Below are positions 50,759-59,879 of a stretch of DNA of 64,000 bases, one piece after another. Position 1 is the stretch's first letter. Every line of letters starts with the position of its first letter. The notes beneath the pieces are model-generated. The model did no database searches, had not been told where the DNA came from, and saw nothing but the letters and a program-made list of their open reading frames with translations. Source of the stretch: Ilex aquifolium (lineage: Eukaryota > Streptophyta > Magnoliopsida > Aquifoliales > Aquifoliaceae). The translations under genes were made by a program, and so were the position numbers. The stretch lies in contig OX637397.1 in NCBI GenBank assembly GCA_951799425.1, positions 6,687,001 through 6,751,000 on the forward strand, in the 5' to 3' direction.

Positions 50759-53737
50759 TTATGACCTTTTCTTCGCCCTAATTATATCCAATAAGTTGGA
50801 TATACTTGTTTTGTGCACATTTCCAGCAGGTTGAACAAGTTGGATATACTTGTTAACGGCACCACTCCCAGAACATCTCCCAAATGCACCAGCACCAGCA
50901 GTTGAGGCTTGACCAGCATTGGAGGGTGTAGCAGCATTAGAGGGTGCAGCAGCATTGGAGGGTGCAGAGGCAGCAGCAGTTGAGGTAGCAGCAATTGAGG
51001 CAGCAGTAGTGGAGGCAGCAGCAGTTGAGGCAGCAGCAGTAGAGGCAGGACCAGCAGCATAGGTTGCATCGGCACTAGGGGCAGCAACAGCATTGGAGGC
51101 AGCAACATTGGAGGCAGCAGCAGTTGAGGTTGGACCATCAGTGGAGGGTGAAGCAGTATTGCAGGCTGTAGCAGCATTGGAGGCAGCACCATCAGTGGAG
51201 GCTGCACCATCAGTGGATTTCTACAATACCAACAAATCAATTTATAATTAGTGTGTTTAAAAAATAAAAAAATAATGCACAAATTATATTAAAAAAATCA
51301 CTCTTACCCTCAATAACTTTGATTTAGGATGGATCCTGTTCTTGCATGATCGTCTGTTGTGACCAGTCTTCAAGCATTTTGCACATGTGACATTAAGTTT
51401 TTTCCTAGAAGCCTTATGGGGGTTTCTAGGCTCATCTGTCTCCCTTCTTCTCAATTTTTTTGGTCTTCCAGGTAGTTTCCGGAGTAATGGGGGTTTCAAT
51501 GGTTGTAATCCACTATGAACATAATCATGCATGCCAGGGACTGAATGTATCATGTGTGCATATGCTGCCATATATACAGTTTTGGTGTAACATCCGTGCA
51601 CATATGTTTCTGGTACCTCATTATTTGCTTGTATGGCACCTATCGCATGGCAGCAAGGTAGCCCAGACAACTTCCACATTTTGCAAGTACATGTTCTTGC
51701 TTTAAGATCCACTATGAACACCCTATCAAAATGGTCCACCTCAAACTCAAGCTCACCACACCAAGTAGGAAAACAATTCCTCGAGTCAACCTTGTTTTGT
51801 TCCAGTTTTTCCTGAATACGAGGACATATTAAACCATGAAAATTTTCTATACCCTTCCTCCTTACTTGTATTCTGCTCATCAATTTCCTCCGAATCCACT
51901 CAAACATATTAATTATGGGCATATCTCTTGCTTCAACAATATATGAATTAAACGATTCAGATAAGTTGTTCACCAAAATATCACATTTACTTCTCGTAGA
52001 GAAGTGTGACCTAGTCCATAAAGCTGGGTTGACACGCTTCAACCACTCATCAACATTCTTGTCAACCTGCTCTATCTTAGCCATCCAGTACTTAAAGTCA
52101 TTCACACTGGCAGTTGAAGCAGCTTTCCAGAAAAAATTCTTCAACTCTACACCCTTATACTTAGCCTTGAAATTGTTATACATATGTCTGAGACAGTATC
52201 TATGGGGTGCTATAGGCATCAGTTGATCAAATGTCTCCACAAGACCTTTTTATCTATCAGAAATAAACTCCCAACCCATATCCTCATGCCTTCCCAAGTC
52301 TCTTGTCAAATCTTTACACTCAATCTCAACAACTGCTAAAGCAATTGGGAACATGTTATCATTTCCATCCCTACCTACTGCACTAAGTAGTTGGCCTCCA
52401 TATATCCCTTTAAAATGGCAACCATCAAGACCTATAATAGGTCTACAACCAGCAACAAAGCCTTCTTTCATGGCTCCCAAACTCCAATACATTCTCTGAA
52501 AGGTTGGTCCCAATGCTCCATGTTCAAGCTTCAATAGAAGTGTGCTATTGAGGTTATGTTTCCTAACTGTCTCACAACAGTCCCATAGTCTAACATATTG
52601 CTCAGCCACATCATTTGCTATTACATCTTTAGCCTTTCTTTTAGCCCTGTAACATTGAAACCTACTCGAATCCAACATTAAGTCTCTCTTTATTTTCTTG
52701 GCAAATGAGGCAACATTTATGTTAAGATTATCTCTCACCTCATCCACATACTTGGTTCCCAAATACCCCAAGTTGGCTTGCTTGTTCTCATAGTGCCTAC
52801 CACATGAATGTGAGCCTTTTAGTGTGTTCAACTGAAAAGTTCTACTCCCTCCAATTGGTGAAGCATGTATCCTCCAGTCACACCCATACTTGCAAATAAC
52901 AGTGATTCTCTTATTCTCATTCTTCAAGTATTTGATGTCATACCCATTCTTCACATTGTATTCCCTAAGTAGTTGTCTAAAAGCCTGAGGAGATGGAAAT
53001 TTCATCCCAACCACAAGTTTGGGATCAAGCATCACTCTCTCATTGAACTCAGGGTAACCATCACCTTCTTCATCAGATGACCCTTTTAAACTGAGTAGCT
53101 CCTCTTCATTTCCTATCTCAGCACACCATTCCTCATCCACTTGCACATTTACATTTGACTAAGATGGTCCAACATCTTGATTAACAGACGCTTCAGCCCC
53201 ATTAGGTGGAAATCCACTTCTGAAAATGTCATCATCATCTGGACCTTCTAGGTCTTCATAAATCCAACTAGGGTCCTCACTACACTCGTCACTGTCATAA
53301 CATTCAGAGGTATTCAGTACATAGTCACTGTCATTAGAATCAGTCTCAAGTGTATCACTGTTTTGAGTCTGTTCGTTGACATTAACATCAACTTCATCAT
53401 CCATAGTATTCACAGACAATAGATCATCACTCTTGTCAATGTATATTACAACTACTGGCAGGTCTTCATAACATTTTAGTAACTCGATAACATCACAGTC
53501 TGAACTCATTTGCTTTACTCCCATGTCCAAACTGTACTCAGGAACCCTATAATATATGTCAACATTCACCCCTTCTCCTCCTAATGATATATACATGTCT
53601 ATAATCTCAAGCAAAGAAAATTTGTCTGGTTCGCAATCTTCAATAATACTTGCAGTACCACCTTTGTAAACAATTTTTGGTGTCCACATGAACTTTCCCC
53701 CATGATGCAGTTCGACAACAAATTTGTCCCAACCCAT
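50759..53737 (-). pseudogene. MULE transposase, nearly intact, two in-frame nonsense codons
   Basis: Exon 1 (53737-51308) and exon 2 (51220-50759) are joined by an 87-bp GTAAGA..TTGTAG intron in phase 0. Domains in order are a plant MULE PB1-like N-terminus (MGWDKFVVELHHGG), an acidic linker, a MuDR-type zinc-binding domain (VVGMKFPSPQAFRQLL..CDWRIHAS), the MULE DDE core starting IIGLDGCHFKGIYGG, a SWIM finger (CTCKMWKLSGLPCCHAIG), a CCHC knuckle (CAKCLKTGHNRRSCK) and an Ala/Ser/Thr-rich tail from exon 2. TAG at 53161-53159 and TAA at 52252-52250 interrupt one continuous frame. The second falls where relatives have ISDRQKGL, so CAA became TAA. About eight residues around the usual W-x-W-F-L also seem to be missing after IECKD (near 52300). 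Confidence 0.92.
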
Positions 53738-54100
53738 TCTATATTAAAAGATGTACATCAATAAAGAAAACAGTGGGGAAACCCCTGTCCCCTTTTACCC
53801 ATCCAAAATGTGGTAGGACCACAAACTAGAAAAAACACTCACGTATGGAACGGTTTGGTATGACCACAAACCCAAAAAAAACCAAATATTCAAAAGGGAA
53901 ATACTTAGTGGTAGGACCACTAAGCCAATATACAACAAATCTATGCCACAAACACAAAACAAAAATGAAAAAGGGATAAATACACATAACTCGATGCATA
54001 ACTTAGCATATAAGGAAAACTGAAAATAAGCTAACCTTATTTTTGGCCCGGAATCTTCTTAAAAAATCAAAATCTTCTGCCTATTTAACTGGTTAATCCA

Positions 54101-54220
54101 AGCCCTAACTTTAAATCGTCACAAAATCAAAGTCCTAACTTCAAATCATCAAGAAATCGAAGCCCGAACTTCAAATTATCAAGAAATCGAAGCCCTAATT
54201 TCGATTCATAAGGAAATCAA
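54101..54220 (-). repeat. Four tandem 30-bp units in the transposase leader
   Basis: The units, exactly 30 bp each, run AGCCCTAACTTCAAATCATC then AAGAAATCGA, with a few changes. They lie about 365 bp before the transposase start codon, inside the MULE. Confidence 0.9.
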
Positions 54221-54383
54221 AGCCCTAAAATTTCATGGGTTCAAGGGCTGGTAGAGAGAGATTTCGTGCGTTCCTGGGTAGACGACATTTAGGGCTGAGA
54301 TTCTTGGATAGACAACATATATATTTGAGGGTATTGTAGTACTTTTACAATCACCGTTTAACGGAGTTAGAGTTGCAATTCAT

Positions 54384-54479
54384 TCCATAACCACAGGGGG
54401 GTGATGTGCATATTTCCAAATGATAGGGGGGTCATCTGCTCTAGGCACAAACCACGAGGGGGTAAACTGGATTTTGCCC
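54384..54479 (-). repeat. Right terminal inverted repeat of the MULE
   Basis: Inverted copy of 49611-49706, ending GGATTTTGCCC at the 9-bp duplication. The transposase transcript probably starts from this side. Confidence 0.93.
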
Positions 54480-54488
54480 TTTTTTTAA

Positions 54489-54908
54489 TAACGCAACTGA
54501 CAAGTTTGTTAATTATTTTGATGATATTAAATTTTTTGTTCAGTAGTGTTTTGTTTTAACTAAAAAATATATTATTAAATCATGTTTCTCACAAAAAATT
54601 ATAAACTTTGAAAGTTACTAAAAAATCAAGTTATAAATTAAAAAAAAAGTTAATTAATTCAATGCAATACATTACCAAAAACATTCTTAAAATATTGTTT
54701 GTGTGTGTAGTACATGAATTTTGTGACTAATTTTGAGAAATTTATTTTGTATATGTTAAAAATTTGTCTATTCCAATTTTATTTTATAAGTTCATCGAAC
54801 AATGAGAGTTGACCTGCAAAAGTGTACAAAACATGAAAATATGAAAAAAGATACTTATGCATTAAACAAAACAATTTTATTATATGAGATTGTAACAAAT
54901 ACAGTGTG
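54489..54908. other. Intergenic, AT-rich
   Basis: About 400 bp of AT-rich sequence right of the MULE, with no supportable feature. Confidence 0.5.
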
Positions 54909-55593
54909 TCAATATTGTGGTTGATGTAGAAAACAACATAGAGGGTTACTGAGTATACATAAACTCGATGGAATAAAAGTATCAGACGCATCATCACTTA
55001 AATCGGAATAATCAGAAAATTCAGGATCGGAAACAAGTAACGGATCTTGTAAAATTTGAATCTCAGCATAGTCAGGATCGAAATGCTCAATTTTTATATG
55101 CTCGATTGCATGCAAATGATCAAGTCAACGTTGTATCTGATCATTTTCACGTTCAAGCCTTTTTATGATCTCGTTATGGTTGGTAGAGTTTTGTAGATCA
55201 TATATATCAGCCGAACGTGTCTTCGATACTATTAATCAATGCCAACGACAATATACTTCAAGCTCACAACGTTTGTCATATAAATGTCGTCATCTTGGTG
55301 TGGGTTCTATACGAACACTCGGAGGCGGATAGTCGATCGCAGGCCCAACAAATACGTGTCCAACTTGATCGAATGAGTGATAATGGTCGATTGGCTCATT
55401 ACGGAACTCACGCTTTTGTCCATATCAAGTTACACCGGTAGAATCTGTGTAGGATTCAATTGAACGAACTACGTTCGATGATGCTGCTCGGCCAGTCGAG
55501 CGTTGACATTCGTTGGCTGAAGATGAACTTTGTTGTTCATTGCGTGATGAAGAATCTTTGGTGGTTTGACTGGATTGCCTATTAGATGTGCGC
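54909..55593 (-). pseudogene. Unrecognised coding relic A with four in-frame TGA codons
   Basis: One minus-strand frame stays open from about 55593 (after a possible TATCTAG acceptor) to the TGA at 54909, if four TGA codons are ignored (starting at 55427, 55292, 55238 and 55127). There is no TAA, TAG or visible frameshift. The conceptual protein has a Ser/Gln/Arg-rich start (SSQTTKDSSSRNEQQSSSSA), a middle with GHVFVGPAIDYPPPSVRIEP, a helical EIIKRLEREND stretch, and an acidic C-terminus (DPEFSDYSDLSDDASDTF). Three of the TGAs follow or precede Arg-rich contexts where CGA would fit. The 5' end is uncertain. I do not recognise the family. Its EREND/acidic-tail layout loosely resembles relics B and C. 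Confidence 0.5.
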
Positions 55594-55696
55594 CTAGATA
55601 TTTTTTGAGTTATAATGTACACAATTAATAATGATGGTTTATATAGACACGAAATACAATTATATATAAAATTGACAAGACAATTACTACGTACGA

Positions 55697-55890
55697 CTAA
55701 CATGACTTGACACTGATAAAGTAATGATATGACTTCACAGTGATAAAGTAATGACATAACAATTGAATGACAAAAGGACTGACATGACTTGACACTAGAC
55801 TAACTACACTGATAAAATAATGATATGACTTCACAGTGATAAAATAATGACATAACAATTCAATTACATAGGAGTGACATGACTTCACAC
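55697..55890. repeat. Imperfect tandem duplication, ~95-bp units
   Basis: CATGACTTGACACT, GATAAARTAATGATATGACT and GATAAARTAATGACATAACA recur twice in the same order, and a third partial unit follows near 55878. It makes spurious short frames rich in YHYFI. Confidence 0.8.
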
Positions 55891-55985
55891 AACACTGATT
55901 ACACTGGCTTTCTATTTCAGAAATGAATAATGATTATCACTATTCAATATATGACATTGGAAAAAATAATTGCACACTTACTACA

Positions 55986-56429
55986 TTAAGCTTCATCAAA
56001 CATATAATCATTTGACAGGTATTGTGCATTAGACAATATATTATTTTTCTCAACTGGTATCAACTCTCGTCCATATGCAGTTTTCATCATGTCTTTTGCT
56101 TGTTGGAGCATATAGTAGCGACACCTACGCACTAGCATTCTATTATTCTCTCTTCGAACATGTTTTACTGATAATTCATAGTCTTCTCTATTCCGGTGTT
56201 GCATTGTTAGTGATCGTCTACGAGACACTGGTATGTCAAGTTCTCTTAGTTGTTTGAATAATTCATCTGATTGTTTAGCACGAAAAGCTCACTCTCGTCG
56301 TACTCATGCATAATACTCTTTTAGATCAGAAAATCTCTTATTCTTGTAATCATTGTTTCGCTCTTGTAACAACCAAACTCATTCACGTCTGCGATTGTTA
56401 AATCTCGTAGAAAAATTTGATGTAGACAT
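55986..56429 (-). pseudogene. Unrecognised coding relic B (147 codons, three in-frame TGA)
   Basis: From an ATG at 56429 to TAA at 55988-55986, one frame is broken only by TGA codons starting at 56381, 56306 and 56291, all in Arg-rich surroundings (RRRE-stop, EYYA-stop-VRRE-stop-AFRA). The protein is basic and helical, with LLQERNNDYKNKRFSDLKEY, HVRRENNRMLVRRCRYYMLQ and the end NAQYLSNDYMFDEA. Its ENNRM block matches relic C. No database family comes to mind. The TGAs suit decay of CGA codons by deamination of methylated CpG (inference). It is divergent from relic C, with a tandem repeat between them. Confidence 0.5.
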
Positions 56430-56615
56430 AATTTTGTGTTTGCGGTATCAACCACAAATAAGGTGTTTAAGTAGTAGTGTCCAAACCCTAGTGTGTTTGA
56501 CAGGTCACATCAGTCAATAGTAAGACAATGTAGTCATTAGAGGCCACTTGGCGTTTAGTCATACATCAGACTTGTGTAAGGTCATTTCACTCTTTGGCTT
56601 TATCAACTGTGTTGT

Positions 56616-56799
56616 CACTTCAGCACATGGTCTGTAGAAACCCATTTAGGGTTTAGTCAATTCAGCACATGGTATGTTGAAAACCCATTCATGATTTAGT
56701 CACTTCCCCACATGGTCTGTTGAAACCCATTCAGGGTTTAGTCACTTCAGCACATTATCTTCTGAAACCCATTCAGGGTTTAGTCACTTCAATCCATGG
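56616..56799. repeat. Tandem array of four ~42-bp units
   Basis: The unit is CACTTCAGCACATGGTCTGT then TGAAACCCATTCAGGGTTTAGT. Four units are followed by a short partial fifth. It lies between the divergent relics B and C. Confidence 0.9.
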
Positions 56800-56935
56800 C
56801 ATTAAGTACTTACGAGTAATTTTTCTTCTTCAGCCTTATTAAAGGGTAGTTACTTGTCACATTTATCAAGACTATATGTTCATCGTGTGTAAGCAACTAA
56901 TTGAAGAAAAACTCATTTCCAACATAAATTATAGT

Positions 56936-57361
56936 ATGAGAACGTTATATGAAAATATGGGTTATCATTGAACCTTAGAGGATGAGTTCTTCTATCCAAT
57001 GAATCATCATTTATGTTATTCAAGCAGGGTCATAAGAACCATGAGGGCCGAATTACAATATCGTTTGACGGAGCGAGAAAATCTTAGTGGAGATATGTAA
57101 ACTTGCAATTTACAAAGGCCTCGACAAATTACCAACCATATGCCAGTTGAGACACCTCAACAATTGAAGCAAACATTGTATCGATTTCGAGTTGAGAACA
57201 ATCGCATGACAATTCGTCTGAATTGTTACAACCTCCATCGCATCGCACGAGAACGTGCTGAAGAAGGGTTAATGGAAGAAGTACGTATAAGTTTCCTCTT
57301 AAGTGGAGATGTTGGATATATTTCTGATGTCAAGATGTCTGACGAAGATGTTGGCCCATGA
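56936..57361 (+). pseudogene. Unrecognised coding relic C (141 codons, two in-frame stops)
   Basis: One plus-strand frame runs from ATG 56936 to TGA 57359-57361 with internal TGA at 56969 and TAA at 57098. The conceptual protein contains LQYRLTEREN, QLKQTLYRFRVENNRMTIRL, NLHRIARERAEEGLMEE and an acidic end GYISDVKMSDEDVGP. The ENNRM-x(2)-R core and acidic C-terminus recur in relic B and loosely in A, so the three look like diverged members of one small family. The part from 57140 is open. Function unknown. Confidence 0.5.
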
Positions 57362-57363
57362 AA

Positions 57364-57610
57364 CATGTTGTGTGGAGAAGTGTTATGTTAGTGTTGTGTG
57401 GACAAATGTTATGTTAGTGTTGTGTAGAGAACTGTGATGTTAGTGTTGTGTGGAGAAATGTTATGTTAATGTAGTGTGGAGAACTATTATGTCACTGTTG
57501 TGTGGAGAACTGTTATGTCAGTATTGTGTGGACAAGTGTTAGGTTAGTGTTGTGTGGACAAGTGTTAGACTAGTGTTATGGGAACATTTAATATGTTAAT
57601 GTTTGTGTGT
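57364..57610. repeat. Tandem array of ~28-bp units
   Basis: About nine imperfect units of GTTGTGTGGAGAAGTGTTAT plus GTTAGT start three bases after the stop codon of relic C. Confidence 0.9.
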
Positions 57611-57878
57611 AGAAATGTTATGTTAGTATTGTGTGAAGAAGTGATATGTTAGTTTTGTTGTTTCCAGATCATGTTATTGTTGTGTTGAGATTTACATGTG
57701 AAGTGCAATGTAATTGTTATGTTGAAGTGAGTTAAATGTGTTGTGTACAATATTGCTTGTGTATGTTCCAACTTGATTCAAGAATGCAATAAAAAAACAT
57801 GATTGTGTATGTGACAACACATTTACAAAAGAAAAATTGTGTACAATTCTGAAAAAAAAGGCAACAAATATATCAAAA

Positions 57879-59874
57879 TCATGTCCCACACATAATTGCT
57901 CGCCTACGTCGCTTCGGCTGTCTGCGAACCCCCTGGTCAGCATCCTGTGGTGCAGCCTGTGGCACTTGTGATACATCGATGTCATCGTGATGATGTGAAT
58001 GCTGTGAACGACCTCGCCCCCGTCCTCGACCCCGACCCTGTCGTCCACTTCTAACTCGCGGTCCGACTTGCACATGACCTACACCTATAACTCTAGCATC
58101 ATGTGTTACTCCCTCCTCATCTAACAATGGATCTGGTAAGGGAGGCTGTCCAGAAGGGGTAGAAGGGAATGTGTGTGATGACCCCATGGTAACACCTACT
58201 GACACTACTGGTAGAGTGGAAATGGGAACATCCACATGTGTAGGACAAGGTTTCACTGAACGTCAATCCCAGTAGTAATCAGAAGCTTATGCTTACACTT
58301 GCCATTTATAAATATGTCATCGATGCTAATTACAGGGCGACAATGAACAAAACCATCAATAGAAGTTTTGAATGCCCAGAACACCTTCCCAAATATGTCG
58401 AATGTGGGAGTACGAACCTCGTACTGCCACCTTACAATCGTCCCGGGGTTGTATTTCATAAGAGCACCCATAAACTTGGGCAAGATGCGGTAAGAACTAT
58501 CACAGTCACCGAAAACCTTTGCTATAGTCTTATTCTTCGCATTTCACGCCTTTTTGTATGTTATCACATATTGATACTCTTTTTTCACCATTTCTTTGAT
58601 GACAGAAATTGTTACATCTAGTGTAACCCGAACCAAACCCTCAATCCATCGAGAAATAAAGCCTGCATCAAACTGACAGTTGTCTTGGTTCAACCTTGGG
58701 TAGAAACAAGTGTGAGGTCCCTGATATTTTGTGATTTCAAATATTCTGTGCTTCACCTTCAAAACCACATGTAGCCTCCATTTGCATCCACATTGTACAT
58801 GCATCTTACACCTCAAAACCCAACGCGTTTTGTTTGTATCAACAACAACATATTGTTGGTGCATCTTCAATGAATACAATTTCACTACCATCTCTAACTC
58901 TTTTTTATTCCTAAATACCATACCCTTCAACATTTCTGATCTTTTAGGATCTCATGTTTTAAATTCATGCAAATTGCACAAGTTGTCAACTTCATTCTGG
59001 GTTCTCGGTTCAATGTTTGTGAAGAATGTTGACTCCGGATCGTGCATTGGAACCTCACCATCATCCTCAACAGAATTACCTTCAGCATCGTCATCATCGT
59101 CATCATCAGATTCATCAGTCAATAAATCTTGTGGCAATTCTTCTTGTTCGTAGTACTCATTCTGGTCAGTAGCACGCATTCTTTCATACATATTCTTAGC
59201 AATCTGATGCACTACAAGTTCTTGGACGGGGTCCACTAGCGCCGGTATCGGGGTAACTGCAATTATTTTCATCCCCTCGTTACTCAGGGTAGCACCGTAG
59301 TTTTACTGGGATGAGCATTCGAGAAAAGTACTAGGCCATGTTTCAGACTGTGCATGTGTATATCGATTGTATTCTTTCATACACTGCATCATTACGGGGG
59401 TGTAATAATTATCCACCATTGATGATGGTTCAAGCATTGAGATATATGGTTATTAGCTGAGTAGGGATAAGTTTGAACCACCATTAGCCCAACCTTCATT
59501 ACTTCCACCAATGTCATCGGACCTAACCTCTTCGCTCACATACAAATCCACTTTGTTCACACATTGATTATCAAATATAACATCCACAATTGCCTCCACA
59601 CCATCATTGTTAACAATTTTTAATGGAATATATATGTAAAGAGGTTAGTTCTCAATGCAGTAAGAAACCTACATATGAGTTTGAGGTTGTATTTATTCCT
59701 ATTTATCTCTGTCACATCATGCAACCCATTCACCAAAGCCAAGTGACTTGTGTCATGAGTAACCTTTATCACATGCTTATAACCATTATCGTACCGTAAA
59801 ACATTATCGTTGTTGGATATGGTACTACCCCAATAAACCATCACATAAGCATGTCTTCCAGCTATTCTTAACAA
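57879..59874 (-). pseudogene. Second MULE transposase relic, catalytic core deleted
   Basis: Read on the minus strand, the order is an N-terminal plant MULE region (NGLHDVTEINRNKYNLKLIC, then after a frameshift near 59625 KIVNNDGVEAIVDV), a linker with a run of Asp (ESDDDDDDDAEG), the MuDR domain (MVFRNKKELEMVVKLYSLKM..GCKWRLHV..GPHTCFYPRLNQDN) and the run-up to the DDE core (LMKYNPGTIVRW..RPVISIDDIFINGKCKHKLLITTG). It then jumps, one base out of frame near 58256, to a Gly/Arg-rich C-terminal tail ending RRRRAIMCGT. The DDE core and SWIM finger are missing. Stops at HEFKT-stop-DP and YKKA-stop-NAK sit where relatives have Trp. Termini were not found. It differs in sequence from the MULE at 49.6-54.5 kb. 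Confidence 0.85.
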
Positions 59875-59879
59875 TTCTA

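Larger units (their letters stand above)
49611..54479. mobile_element. Mutator-like element (MULE) with two convergent genes, 4869 bp
   Basis: The ends are inverted repeats beginning GGGCAAAATCCAGTTTACCC, and TTTTTTTAA stands directly outside both ends (49602-49610 and 54480-54488), a perfect 9-bp duplication diagnostic of Mutator-type insertion. The element carries a MULE transposase gene on the minus strand, reading from the right end, and a small GRF-zinc-finger gene on the plus strand, reading from the left end. Each starts near its own terminal repeat, the architecture of maize MuDR (mudrA/mudrB). Near-identical termini and the perfect duplication indicate recent insertion. The transposase has two nonsense codons, so this copy is probably not autonomous now. 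Confidence 0.95.

Noticed and set aside
55593-55986. Splicing of relic B to relic A as one gene
   Set aside because: A donor-like GTAAGTG (55981) and an acceptor-like TATCTAG (before 55593) exist, but a TAA precedes the donor and the phases do not match.
54909-57361. Alternative genetic code or programmed TGA read-through
   Set aside because: Neighbouring nuclear genes use the standard code, the TGAs sit where CGA Arg is plausible, and the setting is transposon debris. Decay of methylated CpG is simpler.
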